Source: Flavobacterium gelatinilyticum (lineage in GTDB: Bacteria; Bacteroidota; Bacteroidia; Flavobacteriales; Flavobacteriaceae). From it: DNA of 64,000 bases. A model generated the notes under the pieces. That model was not told the origin of the DNA, made no database searches, and was given only the letters and a program-made list of their open reading frames with translations. Positions 34,697 through 43,686 of this stretch are shown one piece after another. The DNA is taken from the NCBI RefSeq assembly GCF_027111295.1, contig NZ_CP114287.1, positions 1,612,001 through 1,676,000 of the forward strand, in the 5' to 3' direction. The position numbers and the translations under genes were made by a program. How positions within the stretch are numbered: the first letter of the stretch is position 1; every line of letters begins with the position of its first letter.

Positions 34697-37312
34697 TTAA
34701 ACTTTAAACTCACTTTTATTTGCAGAGCTGTTCTTTCTCTCAAAATAAATACCGCCAGCCAAAAGCAGCAACATTCCAATAGAACTTACTAACACAATAG
34801 TTCCTCCTGTTTTAACGACCTGAGGTTCAAATTTAAACTCTATTGTATGTTTTCCACCCGGAATTTCCATTGCTCTTAAAACATAATCAACAGGGAAATG
34901 ATCTGTTAATTGTCCGTCAATATAAGCGTTCCAGCCGTTTTTATAATACATTTCAGAAAATACAGCCAAACCATCTTTAGTATTATCAGACTGATATTTG
35001 ATATAATTTGGTTTGTACTCTACTACCTTAATAGTTCCTGTAGTATCCCACTGTTTTTTCATTCGGGCATTTCTAAATTTGCCTTCATGCTCGCGAACGT
35101 TAAATACAGCGACCTTTTTAGTATCCAGATTATTTAGAGCTTTCATTACATCATCCGGTTTATTTACCAGTTTTACATGACCTACAAACCACGCATTGCC
35201 ATTAGCTTCGGGATTTATGGTTGGGATTTCATTTCCTTCTTTATCTGTCTGAATTACATACTTAACATTTAGCATATTCAGTATTTCCAGATTATTTTTT
35301 GCGATTTGATAATCAAATAACTGCTGCATTTTTCTAGGCTTAGCAGCGTGGTATCCGCCAATAGAATGATGGAAATAAGAAGCTCTTGCACTTGACATGT
35401 TGCCGCTTAATTCAAAAACCCTATAATGAGTAGTATCTTCTAAAATTTTAGCATCTGCGGGTGTTTCCTGAAACGGAGCTGCGATTTCAGCAGGGCTTTT
35501 GAATTTCTTTGCATCAACATACTTCTTATCAATAAAAAATAAGTCAGAAAAAATTAAAACTCCAACTAAAATAATTGTAAGCTGATTGTATTCTTTCTTT
35601 ACTATTAACCTCCAAATTAAATAACCAACAGAAAATGCAATTAAAGGAACAAATGTTTTGATAGTCAATAATGTTTTTTCACCAAAAACAATAAAGATAA
35701 AAAACACTCCTAACAGTGCTAATCCTATTACAAGTAAATAGCTTAATGTTATGATTTTACTTTTATACTTTATAAAACAATATAAGAATGCAAATGATAA
35801 AACAGTGAAAAAGCTTGAACGCAATAAATCCGCCAGATAGAGACTCATCCTGTCTTCTTTTAATGCATCTACAAAATCAGGTCCATAACTTTGTAATAAA
35901 TAATTATCACTACTTCCTGAAAAATGAAACATACCTTTGGCAAGAAGCAAAATCAAAAATGTTCCCAAGCAAAAAGCAGCTGTTTGTAATAAAGCTTTAA
36001 TCTTCAATCGTTCATCATCATTTCTAAAGAAAGATTGAAGTCCCATTATTGACAAAATTGGAAAGCACACTTCCAAAATTACCTGAATAGAAGATACGGC
36101 TCTAAATTTATCATACATTGGAACGTAATCAATAAAAAAGTCCGTTAGTAAAGAGAAATTTTTTCCCCACGAAAGCACTAAAGAAACTAAAGCACCTGCA
36201 AGGAATACATATTTAATTCTTCTGTTATCTAAAAACAAAGCTAAAACAGCCAAAAAGAAAATAACTATACCTATATAGGCCGGAGCTGCTACAATAGGCT
36301 GGTCGCCCCAATACGCTGGTAAACCGGAAACAAAATCCTCTGCCTGATCAGAAGGCACGCCGTGATTAATCATAAACGAATACATATGACTGTCTTTGCC
36401 AAGATTTTCGCTGTTTGAACCACCAAAAAGTCTTGGAGCTATCAAATTAAAACTTTCGGCTATTCCGTAACTGTATTCTGTTATATATTCACGGCTAAGC
36501 GCGTTTTCATTTTCTCTTTTAGTTCCGTCCGGATTAAAAGTCAATTCACTGTTGCTTCGGGTACTGTATTTAGCATATTCGCTTGTAGCCATTAAATTAG
36601 CTGCATTGGCACCAATAGCAAAAATTGCCGCCACAGCCAAAGTACCGCCTGCAATTAAAAGTGGTTTGTATTCTTTATCTTTTATAAAATTGAAGGCAAA
36701 ATAGCCTGAAAGAATCAATAAGAAAATCAATAAATAATAGGTCATCTGGAAGTGGTTGGCATTAACCTCCAATGCAACTGCAAACATGGTGAGGAGTCCT
36801 CCCCAGACATATTTTTTCTGAAAAACCAGTATAAATCCGGCAATGACTAATGGCATATATGCGATTGCATGCGCTTTTGCATTATGTCCAACGCCAAGAA
36901 TAATTATTAGATAAGTTGAAAAACCAAAGGCTACAGCGCCTATAAAAGCTTTTAAAGGATCTGTTCTTAAAACCAGCAGCAGTCCGTAAAAACCAAAAAA
37001 GTATAAAAACAAATAATCAGCAGGACGTGGTAAAAAACGCAATGCATCATCCAGCTTACCTATAAAATCGTAAGGATAATTGGCTCCTAACTGATAAGTA
37101 GGCATACCGCCAAATGCAGAATTGGTCCAGTAAGGCTCTGCATGTTCTGCAGCACGGAAGTCATTTTGTTCCTTTGCCATTCCGGTGTACTGAACAATAT
37201 CTGACTGGAGAATTTGTTTTCCCTGAAGAACCGGATAAAAATAAATTAATGATACTATAATAAAGCCCAGAATTGCAAGGGCGTGCGGGTAGAATTTATT
37301 TACTATTTTCAA
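34697..37312 (-). CDS. YfhO-family integral membrane protein
   Basis: 871 residues with about 13 membrane helices (ALAILGFIIVSLIYFYPVL at the start, VSSIGMLLLLAGGIYF near the end) and a large periplasmic loop with YYKNGWNAYIDGQ and PGGKHTIEFKFEP. This is the YfhO architecture, linked in Firmicutes to glycosylation of lipoteichoic acid; the multi-span fold resembles GT-C glycosyltransferases. Here it leads a group with a GT4 enzyme and a flippase, so a lipid-linked-sugar-dependent transfer step is a reasonable inference. Confidence 0.9.
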   Translation of the reverse strand: MKIVNKFYPHALAILGFIIVSLIYFYPVLQGKQILQSDIVQYTGMAKEQNDFRAAEHAEPYWTNSAFGGMPTYQLGANYPYDFIGKLDDALRFLPRPADYLFLYFFGFYGLLLVLRTDPLKAFIGAVAFGFSTYLIIILGVGHNAKAHAIAYMPLVIAGFILVFQKKYVWGGLLTMFAVALEVNANHFQMTYYLLIFLLILSGYFAFNFIKDKEYKPLLIAGGTLAVAAIFAIGANAANLMATSEYAKYSTRSNSELTFNPDGTKRENENALSREYITEYSYGIAESFNLIAPRLFGGSNSENLGKDSHMYSFMINHGVPSDQAEDFVSGLPAYWGDQPIVAAPAYIGIVIFFLAVLALFLDNRRIKYVFLAGALVSLVLSWGKNFSLLTDFFIDYVPMYDKFRAVSSIQVILEVCFPILSIMGLQSFFRNDDERLKIKALLQTAAFCLGTFLILLLAKGMFHFSGSSDNYLLQSYGPDFVDALKEDRMSLYLADLLRSSFFTVLSFAFLYCFIKYKSKIITLSYLLVIGLALLGVFFIFIVFGEKTLLTIKTFVPLIAFSVGYLIWRLIVKKEYNQLTIILVGVLIFSDLFFIDKKYVDAKKFKSPAEIAAPFQETPADAKILEDTTHYRVFELSGNMSSARASYFHHSIGGYHAAKPRKMQQLFDYQIAKNNLEILNMLNVKYVIQTDKEGNEIPTINPEANGNAWFVGHVKLVNKPDDVMKALNNLDTKKVAVFNVREHEGKFRNARMKKQWDTTGTIKVVEYKPNYIKYQSDNTKDGLAVFSEMYYKNGWNAYIDGQLTDHFPVDYVLRAMEIPGGKHTIEFKFEPQVVKTGGTIVLVSSIGMLLLLAGGIYFERKNSSANKSEFKV

Positions 37313-37357
37313 TTTTGGCTGGTTTGGTTAAATGATGAATCCTGTTTACTTAGGATG

Positions 37358-37365
37358 CAAACTTA
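37358..37365 (-). promoter_or_regulatory. Predicted -7 box (TAAGTTTG) for the yfhO gene
   Basis: An exact TAnnTTTG match on the minus strand, overlapping the stop codon of the upstream DUF4834 gene and 46 bp before the YfhO start. Confidence 0.4.
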
Positions 37366-37647
37366 ATCTATTTCTTCGTAATCAACATAATCGCCTACCT
37401 TTTTGGTTTCGCGCGGTTTTTTTGCATTGGCAGTATTAATGATTATTTCATCATTATTATTTTGAGTGCGCTGCCATGAATTATCTTGCTGATATTGTTG
37501 TTGTCTCTGAAAATTTTCACCTGCTTTTTCAACCGCTTTTTTTACCAGTACCGGCAAAAAGATTTTGGCTAAAAATTTAAAAATATAATAAAACGCAATA
37601 ATCCACATTATCGTTTTAAACAAATTTGTAAAAGATGCTTCTTGCAT
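37363..37647 (-). CDS. DUF4834-family small membrane protein
   Basis: 94 residues from MQEASFTNLF. A longer frame starting at 37668 would overlap the predicted -7 box and is rejected. One helix (IMWIIAFYYIFKFLAKIFL) is followed by a basic amphipathic stretch (VLVKKAVEKAGENFQRQQQ) and a disordered polar tail ending VGDYVDYEEID. This is the DUF4834 pattern, known only from Bacteroidota; the function is unknown. It is divergent from the outer-membrane protein gene. Confidence 0.75.
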   Translation of the reverse strand: MQEASFTNLFKTIMWIIAFYYIFKFLAKIFLPVLVKKAVEKAGENFQRQQQYQQDNSWQRTQNNNDEIIINTANAKKPRETKKVGDYVDYEEID

Positions 37648-37665
37648 AATCATATAATTTTTTTT

Positions 37666-37673
37666 CAAAATTA
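37666..37673 (-). promoter_or_regulatory. Predicted -7 box (TAATTTTG)
   Basis: An exact TAnnTTTG match on the minus strand, 18 bp before the chosen start of the DUF4834 gene. It helps decide that start. Confidence 0.4.
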
Positions 37674-37728
37674 GTAAATCCGTTGCTTAAAATTAAAATA
37701 TCAATCTTAAATAAATAATAAAATATAG

Positions 37729-37736
37729 TACATTTG
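37729..37736 (+). promoter_or_regulatory. Predicted -7 box (TACATTTG)
   Basis: An exact TAnnTTTG match 36 bp before the start of the outer-membrane protein gene. It overlaps a possible earlier start at 37734, which is therefore rejected. Confidence 0.5.
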
Positions 37737-37772
37737 AATTGCGTTATTATTTTCTTTAATCCCCAAATAATT

Positions 37773-38741
37773 ATGTTGAAAATTAAAAACTTACTTTTTA
37801 CATCGCTTTTTTTAATCCCGCAATTCTTCTTTGCACAATATACAGATGTAATCAACTCTAACCGTCCCGGAAAAAGCATGTCTGCGTATTCCGTTGGAAA
37901 ATCAGTCATTCAGGGCGAAATAGGTGTTTACGGTATCAAGGAAAAGCATAATTTGTTAGGTTACGATGCGAGCGGTTTTGGAACCGATTTAAGTATTCGA
38001 TACGGCGCTTTTCTGGAAAAACTGGAGTTTATGTTGGATGTGCAGTACCAAATGGAAAACTTTGACACGCCTTATACCAGCTACAAAAAAAACAATTTCA
38101 GGCAGACTACTCTAGGTGCAAAATATTTAATTTATGATCCTTACAAAAATTATAAACGAGAAGTTAATATTTACAGTTACAAAGCCAATCGTAATTTTCA
38201 ATGGCGCGAATTAATTCCGGCTGTTTCTGTTTACGCAGGAGCCAATTTTGTTGGAGCAGATAATCCGTATTATTTTTCGCCAGACGGTGCTATTTCTCCT
38301 AAAGTCTCAATTATGACGCAAAATTTATTAGGAGGAGGAGCCTGGGTTTTTGTAACTAATATTATTGCTGATTATATTGGTACAGATTATCCTAGTTACG
38401 GTTATATTTTGACTTTAACACACGGATTTAATGACAGATGGTCCGGTTTTGTTGAAAATCAGGGATACAAAAGTGATTTTTACAGCGATGCCATTGTTCG
38501 AGGCGGAGCCGCTTATCTTCTTACTCCAAACATGCAGGTAGATGCTTCTATAAGCACCAACTTTAAAGATACTCCTTCTATTTTATATGGAGGTGTTGGT
38601 TTTTCTTGGCGTTATGACGGATGGTACAAACAAAGACAGGAAAACAACAAAGCCCAGGAAAAAGCCAAAAAGAATCCTGAAAACGAAAAGAAAATAGATT
38701 ATCAGGAAAAAGAAAGAAAGCGTAAAGCGAAATACGAATAA
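37773..38741 (+). CDS. Outer-membrane beta-barrel protein, MetA-pathway/transporter-like
   Basis: 322 residues with a signal peptide (LLFTSLFLIPQFFFAQ). The alternating pattern of a beta-barrel follows, with INSNRPGKSMSAYSVGK near the N-terminus, a motif common in the putative MetA-pathway-of-phenol-degradation family. The last 35 residues are strongly charged (ENNKAQEKAKKNPENEKK) and probably disordered. Its substrate is unknown, and phenol metabolism is not implied. Confidence 0.75.
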   Translation: MLKIKNLLFTSLFLIPQFFFAQYTDVINSNRPGKSMSAYSVGKSVIQGEIGVYGIKEKHNLLGYDASGFGTDLSIRYGAFLEKLEFMLDVQYQMENFDTPYTSYKKNNFRQTTLGAKYLIYDPYKNYKREVNIYSYKANRNFQWRELIPAVSVYAGANFVGADNPYYFSPDGAISPKVSIMTQNLLGGGAWVFVTNIIADYIGTDYPSYGYILTLTHGFNDRWSGFVENQGYKSDFYSDAIVRGGAAYLLTPNMQVDASISTNFKDTPSILYGGVGFSWRYDGWYKQRQENNKAQEKAKKNPENEKKIDYQEKERKRKAKYE

Positions 38742-38790
38742 AAACAAAAATTTATCTAACCTCTTAAAAGAGACTTTATAACCAATCTGG

Positions 38791-39909
38791 ATGATCACAA
38801 TAAAAGAAGCCAAAACAAAAAAAGAATTAACCGAGTATATCAAATTTCCTTTTTCACTTTACAAGGACAATCCGTATTGGGTACCTCCTATTATTGCTGA
38901 TGAATTAGAGTCATTTGATAAAACGAAAAATCCTGTTTTTGATAATGCAGAAGCTTACTTTTATCTGGCTTACCGCAATAACGAAATTGTTGGACGTATT
39001 ACCGCTATCATAAACTGGACTGAGGTTAATAATCAGCATAAAAGAAAAGTAAGATTTGGCTGGTTTGATGTTATTGATGATATTGAAGTAACTAAAGCAC
39101 TGCTTGAAAAAGTCTACGAATTAGGCAGAAAACACAACTTAGAACATGCCGAAGGACCAATGGGATTCTCAAATCTGGACAAAGTTGGTCTGCTTACAGA
39201 GGGATACGATCAGGTTGGGACTATGATTACCTGGTACAATCACCCTTATTATGTAACGCATTTGGAACAGTTAGGTTTTGCCGTTGAAAAACAATATATC
39301 GAAAGTATTTTCCCTTTCTCTAACGTAAAACCGGAGTTTTTCCAAAAGGCTCAGGAATTAATAAAGAAACGTTACGGATTAAAAGCGCTAAATTTTACCA
39401 AAACAAAAGACATTATGCCTCATGTAGACAAAATGTTTGATTTGTTTAACGAAAGCTACGCTAAACTAGCTTCGTTTGTAGCTATTTCGGATATACAAAA
39501 AGAGTATTTTAAGAAGAAATACATCAGTTTTATCAATCCGGAATACATCAAATTTGTTTTGGATAAAGATGATAATCTGGTTGCTTTTAGTATCGTAATG
39601 CCAAGTTTTACAGAGGCTTTGCAGAAAATCAAAGGAAAACTGTTTCCGTTTGGTTTCCTTCATTTATTAAAAGCTAAGAAACACAGTAAGGATGTTGTTT
39701 TTTACCTCATCGGGATTCACCCTGAATATCAGAACAAAGGAGTTACTGCCATTATTTTTGATGAGTATTATAAAACTTTTTCACAAAAAGGAATCCAGAA
39801 CTGTATCCGTACACCGGAACTTTTAGAAAACAATGCGATCCATTTATTATGGAAAAACTTTGATCCTATTATTCACTGCCAGAGAAAGACTTATTTAAAA
39901 AACCTTTAG
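38791..39909 (+). CDS. GNAT-superfamily acyltransferase-like protein
   Basis: 372 residues, cytosolic. The N-terminal half holds a GNAT-like fold (YFYLAYRNNEIVGRITAI, VRFGWFDVIDD), and the C-terminal half has a second one with LIGIHPEYQNKGVTAIIFD, close to the acetyl-CoA pyrophosphate loop QxxGx. The large size suggests a double-GNAT protein. Substrate unknown. Bacteroidota genomes often carry one copy. It lies 49 bp after the outer-membrane protein gene on the same strand and may be co-transcribed. Confidence 0.8.
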   Translation: MITIKEAKTKKELTEYIKFPFSLYKDNPYWVPPIIADELESFDKTKNPVFDNAEAYFYLAYRNNEIVGRITAIINWTEVNNQHKRKVRFGWFDVIDDIEVTKALLEKVYELGRKHNLEHAEGPMGFSNLDKVGLLTEGYDQVGTMITWYNHPYYVTHLEQLGFAVEKQYIESIFPFSNVKPEFFQKAQELIKKRYGLKALNFTKTKDIMPHVDKMFDLFNESYAKLASFVAISDIQKEYFKKKYISFINPEYIKFVLDKDDNLVAFSIVMPSFTEALQKIKGKLFPFGFLHLLKAKKHSKDVVFYLIGIHPEYQNKGVTAIIFDEYYKTFSQKGIQNCIRTPELLENNAIHLLWKNFDPIIHCQRKTYLKNL

Positions 39910-39912
39910 TTT

Positions 39913-39975
39913 TTTTAGTCGTTAGTCGCAGTTTTCAGTATTCAGTTAATTCGAGCGGTTTTTAGTTTTCAGATG
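39913..39975. repeat. Dispersed repeat, TAGTCGCAGTTTTCAG family
   Basis: It contains the same 16-mer as the element near 8.84 kb, followed by degenerate TTCAGTT words and an inverted AACCGC-like part. Non-coding. Confidence 0.55.
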
Positions 39976-40021
39976 CTGGAAATGGAATTCAAATAAAAAC
40001 TAAACGGTTTAAAAATTATAT

Positions 40022-40058
40022 AAAAAAATCCATTCGTCCCCAAAACGAATGGATTTTT
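40022..40058. terminator. Intrinsic terminator (AAATCCATTCGT stem)
   Basis: The stem AAAATCCATTCGT/ACGAATGGATTTT with flanking A and T runs suits termination on either strand, between convergent genes. Confidence 0.8.
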
Positions 40059-40078
40059 CACTTTCATAAACACTTTAT

Positions 40079-40561
40079 TTACTCTACTTTACAATCTACT
40101 TTTATTAAAGTATTTTTTTGATCAAATTTTAATTTGGTTTTATCTTTAAAAGTTACTTTATCATTGGCTGTTACTACATCTCCGTATCCTTCAATAAAAG
40201 TTCCGTCTTTTTGAAGAAAAACAACTTCTCTTACAGAGGATACTCCTTCCGAATTAAAGGTATAATCGGCAATTAAAGTATCTCCTTTCATATTCCCAAT
40301 CAAAGTTCCTTCATTTTTATCTTTTCCAACGAGATTATAACTCAGTTTTCCATTTACTTCCTGATGTGAGTTTACATTGAAACTCATCTCGATTACGCTT
40401 CCGTCAGATCTCCATGCATAACACTGATCACCGGCCGGTTCTACGATTTCGGCTTCTTTTGGCGGACTTGGTGTTATTTGTACCGGTTCAGTAGTGGTTG
40501 CTTTTTTACATGAAACCAAAACTGTTAAAATTAAGGTTGTTAATAATGCTATTTTTTTCAT
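40079..40561 (-). CDS. Lipoprotein of unknown function
   Basis: 160 residues with a lipoprotein signal (LTTLILTVLVSCKK, Cys18) and a Pro/Glu/Thr-rich linker. A beta-rich domain contains QCYAWRSDGSVIEMSF, GTLIGNMKGDTLIADYTF and KDGTFIEGYGDV. The repeated short strands suggest a small barrel or lipocalin-like fold. I do not know the family. It is bracketed by two hairpins with nearly identical stems. Confidence 0.7.
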   Translation of the reverse strand: MKKIALLTTLILTVLVSCKKATTTEPVQITPSPPKEAEIVEPAGDQCYAWRSDGSVIEMSFNVNSHQEVNGKLSYNLVGKDKNEGTLIGNMKGDTLIADYTFNSEGVSSVREVVFLQKDGTFIEGYGDVVTANDKVTFKDKTKLKFDQKNTLIKVDCKVE

Positions 40562-40608
40562 ATTCTCTTTTTATTTTGTTGATTATAGCATAAAGTTACC
40601 CCAAATAA

Positions 40609-40642
40609 AAAAAATCCATTCGTATGAGGAATGGATTTTTTT
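40609..40642. terminator. Second hairpin with the ATCCATTC stem
   Basis: AAAAAATCCATTC...GAATGGATTTTTT with T runs on both sides. It lies between the synthase gene end and the lipoprotein gene, and its stem is shared with the hairpin near 40.04 kb. Confidence 0.75.
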
Positions 40643-40683
40643 ACATAATTCCCACTTAAGGAAATCAATTTTTTTATAGTAAA

Positions 40684-41943
40684 TTATGAAACGTCAACTG
40701 TAGTACGTTCTGCAATTTCTTTATAAGTTCCGTTTGTTAATTTCTCACGGATAGCTTCAAAAGCTGTTAAAGTTTCTTCGATATCAGTTAACGTATGAGA
40801 AGCTGTAGGGATCATTCTTAACAAGATGATTCCTTTTGGAATAACCGGATATACTACAATAGAAAGGAAAATACCGTAGTTTTCTCTTAAGTCATTTACC
40901 ATTACCATTGCTTCCGGAATACTTCCTTCTAAATAAACCGGAGTAATACAAGTATTTGTATCTCCAATGTTGAATCCTTTTTCTTTAAGACCGTTTTGCA
41001 ATGCATTTACATTCTCCCAAAGTTTGTCTTTTATTGCAGAAGAATTACGCAATAATTCTAAACGTTTTAATGAACCAATTGTCTGGATCATAGGTAGTGC
41101 TTTTGCAAACATCTGTGAACGTAAATTGTATTTTAAGTAATCAATAACTGTTTTATCAGCTGCTACGAAAGCTCCGATATTAGCCATCGATTTTGCAAAA
41201 GTTGAGAAGTAAACATCAATATCTGCCTGAACTCCCTGCTCTTCACCTGCTCCTGCACCTGTTTTTCCAAGTGTACCAAAACCGTGTGCATCATCTACTA
41301 ATAAACGGAAATTGTATTTTTGCTTCATCGCTACAATTTCTTTCAGTTTACCCTGTTGTCCGCGCATTCCAAAAACACCTTCGGTAATAAACAAAATACC
41401 ACCGCCTGTTTCCTCGGCCATTTTAGTAGCACGCTGCAGGTTTTTCTCCATACTTTCAAGATCATTGTGTTTGTATGTGAAACGTTTACCCATGTGCAAA
41501 CGAACACCATCAATGATACAAGCATGAGAGTCAACATCATAAACAATAATGTCGTTTTTAGTAACAAGGGCATCAATAATAGATACCATTCCCTGATAAC
41601 CAAAATTCAATAAATAAGCAGATTCTTTCATTACAAAAGCAGCCAGTTCATTTTCTAACTGCTCATGATAAGTAGTGTGTCCTGACATCATACGAGCTCC
41701 CATAGGATACGCTGCACCAAACTGAATTGCCGCTTCTGTATCTGCTTTACGAACTTCCGGATGATTTGCCAGACCTAAATAATCATTCAGACTCCAGTTT
41801 AAAATATCTTTTCCATGAAATTGCATTCTCGGACCTAACTCACCTTCCAGCTTTGGGAAAACATAGTAACCTTCTGCCTGAGAAGCCCATTTTCCTAAAG
41901 GCCCTTTGTTGTCCTGAATTCTTTCGAATAAATCTTTTACCAT
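40684..41943 (-). CDS. PLP-dependent alpha-oxoamine synthase, serine palmitoyltransferase/capnine synthase type
   Basis: 419 residues of the alpha-oxoamine synthase family. The PLP-lysine is Lys251 in TFAKSMANIG; DDAHGFGTLG (Asp217/218, His220) and SGHTTYHEQLE complete the site. The protein has no membrane helix, as in bacterial serine palmitoyltransferases. In Flavobacterium johnsoniae a homologous enzyme joins cysteate to a fatty acyl group to start capnine (sulfonolipid) synthesis, which is linked to gliding. I infer that role or sphingoid-base synthesis. KBL (glycine acetyltransferase) is a less likely alternative. It has its own predicted promoter. Confidence 0.85.
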   Translation of the reverse strand: MVKDLFERIQDNKGPLGKWASQAEGYYVFPKLEGELGPRMQFHGKDILNWSLNDYLGLANHPEVRKADTEAAIQFGAAYPMGARMMSGHTTYHEQLENELAAFVMKESAYLLNFGYQGMVSIIDALVTKNDIIVYDVDSHACIIDGVRLHMGKRFTYKHNDLESMEKNLQRATKMAEETGGGILFITEGVFGMRGQQGKLKEIVAMKQKYNFRLLVDDAHGFGTLGKTGAGAGEEQGVQADIDVYFSTFAKSMANIGAFVAADKTVIDYLKYNLRSQMFAKALPMIQTIGSLKRLELLRNSSAIKDKLWENVNALQNGLKEKGFNIGDTNTCITPVYLEGSIPEAMVMVNDLRENYGIFLSIVVYPVIPKGIILLRMIPTASHTLTDIEETLTAFEAIREKLTNGTYKEIAERTTVDVS

Positions 41944-41980
41944 AATATAGTGTAGTAATAATTTTAATGTAAACAGCGAG

Positions 41981-41988
41981 CAAAAATA
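41981..41988 (-). promoter_or_regulatory. Predicted -7 box (TATTTTTG)
   Basis: An exact TAnnTTTG match on the minus strand, 38 bp before the oxoamine synthase start. Confidence 0.4.
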
Positions 41989-42139
41989 ATCATTATTATT
42001 CTAAAATTCAGAGAGTCATTTTATTTTTATTGAAAAATATTCAGTACATTATAGCGAATCCCTTTTTATTTCTAACAAAAACAACCCTTAAAGTCCAATT
42101 TAGACAGATCATTCTCGAAAAAGTATGACTTTTATCATA

Positions 42140-42163
42140 ATAAAAGACAAAAATGTCTTTTAT
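42140..42163. promoter_or_regulatory. 24-bp inverted repeat, putative NO-regulon operator (site 1)
   Basis: ATAAAAGACA-AAAA-TGTCTTTTAT is a perfect palindrome around a 4-nt spacer, filling the space just upstream of and overlapping the nirK -7 box. An extra half-site copy (CTTTTAT at 42129-42135) pairs with its left arm. The same architecture occurs upstream of the NO reductase gene and, degenerate, upstream of the Rrf2 regulator gene. Confidence 0.75.
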
Positions 42164-42168
42164 ATTTG
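42161..42168 (+). promoter_or_regulatory. Predicted -7 box (TATATTTG) of the nirK unit
   Basis: An exact TAnnTTTG match overlapping the right edge of the palindrome, 55 bp before the nirK start. A bound repressor would block polymerase here. Confidence 0.55.
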
Positions 42169-42223
42169 AATAGAAAAATTCTTATTTTTATTCAAAACAC
42201 AAAAAAAACAAAATCAGCAAGTT

Positions 42224-43669
42224 ATGAAACCAAAAAACAAAAAATTAATTATGATAAACGTTCTTTTATGTTCGTTTTTCATGCTTCTGTTATTAGGAAG
42301 CTGCAAAAAGAATGAGCCTGCTAATTATGCCGATATCATGACAGAAGGTGAAATGGAAGCAGAACTTACTGCACCGCCGCTTGTACCTAAACCGGTTGGA
42401 AACAGAACCGCGATGAAATTAAAATTAAACATGGAAATCAAGGAACAGGAAGGAACTATGACTGACGGTGTTAAATATACATACTGGACTTTTGGAGGTT
42501 CTGTTCCGGGAAGTTTCATCAGAACCCGCGTGGGTGATGAAGTAGAATTTCACTTGAAAAACCATCCTGATAATAAATTACCTCATAATATCGATTTACA
42601 TGCCGTAACCGGACCTGGAGGGGGGGCAACTTCTTCTCTTGTAGCTCCGGGACATGAAAAAGTGTTCAGTTTTAAAGTAATCAATCCCGGATTATATGTA
42701 TATCACTGTGCAACTGCTCCTGTGGGAATGCATATTGCAAATGGTATGTACGGACTGATTTTGGTTGAACCAGAAGGAGGACTTCCTCCTGTTGATAAAG
42801 AATACTATGTTATGCAGGGTGATTTTTATACTCAGGGCGAATACGGAGCAAAAGGTTTACAGCCTTTCGATATGAATAAAGCAGTAAAAGAAACTCCTGA
42901 TTATGTAGTATTTAACGGAAAAGTAGGTGCTTTAACTAATGGCGGTGAATTAACTGCAAAAGTAGGCGAAACTGTTCGTTTATATGTTGGAAACGGCGGA
43001 CCAAACCTGGTTTCATCTTTCCACATTATTGGTGAAATATTCGACAGCGTACATGTTGAAGGCGGAAGCACAATTAATAAAAATGTTCAGACTACTTTAA
43101 TTCCTGCCGGCGGTGCTGCGATTGTAGATTTTAAGGTAGAAACTCCGGGAACTTTTATTCTGGTAGACCACTCGATCTTCAGAGCATTTAATAAAGGTGC
43201 TTTGGGAATGCTGAAAGTAGAAGGCAAAGAAAACAAAAACATTTATTCAGGAACGATACAGGAAGGAATCTATCTGCCTGAAGGAGGTACAATTCAGAAA
43301 ATGCCGGGCGGATCAGCAGCAAAAACTGAAACTCCTAAACGTACACTTGCCGAAAAAATCAATATAGGTAAAGAAATTTTCGGGACCACTTGTTTTGCCT
43401 GCCACCAGTCTGAAGGACAAGGAATTCCGAACACATTCCCTCCCCTTGCAAAATCAGATTATTTAAATGCCGATTCTAAACGCGCTATTAATACAATTCT
43501 GCATGGTTTAACAGGAGAAGTAACCGTAAACGGCAAAAAATACAACAATATAATGCCTGCTCAAAATCTTTCTGATGATGAAATTGCAAACGTACTGACC
43601 TACATTTATAACAGCTGGGGAAATAACAAAACTGAGATTACCCCTGAAATGGTAAAAGCGCTAAGATAA
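42224..43669 (+). CDS. nirK: Copper nitrite reductase with C-terminal cytochrome c domain
   Basis: 481 residues. Reduces nitrite to NO in the periplasm. A lipoprotein signal (Cys27) is followed by two cupredoxin domains. Type 1 copper ligands His121, Cys162, His170 and Met175, type 2 ligands His126, His161 and His316, and catalytic Asp124 and His267 are all present. A fused class I cytochrome c domain follows (CFACH at 390-394, axial Met in NIMPAQNLS), which should pass electrons directly to the copper centre. It is first in an operon with the NirV-like and SCO-like genes (gaps of 17 bp each). Confidence 0.96.
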   Translation: MKPKNKKLIMINVLLCSFFMLLLLGSCKKNEPANYADIMTEGEMEAELTAPPLVPKPVGNRTAMKLKLNMEIKEQEGTMTDGVKYTYWTFGGSVPGSFIRTRVGDEVEFHLKNHPDNKLPHNIDLHAVTGPGGGATSSLVAPGHEKVFSFKVINPGLYVYHCATAPVGMHIANGMYGLILVEPEGGLPPVDKEYYVMQGDFYTQGEYGAKGLQPFDMNKAVKETPDYVVFNGKVGALTNGGELTAKVGETVRLYVGNGGPNLVSSFHIIGEIFDSVHVEGGSTINKNVQTTLIPAGGAAIVDFKVETPGTFILVDHSIFRAFNKGALGMLKVEGKENKNIYSGTIQEGIYLPEGGTIQKMPGGSAAKTETPKRTLAEKINIGKEIFGTTCFACHQSEGQGIPNTFPPLAKSDYLNADSKRAINTILHGLTGEVTVNGKKYNNIMPAQNLSDDEIANVLTYIYNSWGNNKTEITPEMVKALR

Positions 43670-43686
43670 CAGCAAAAACAACCGGT

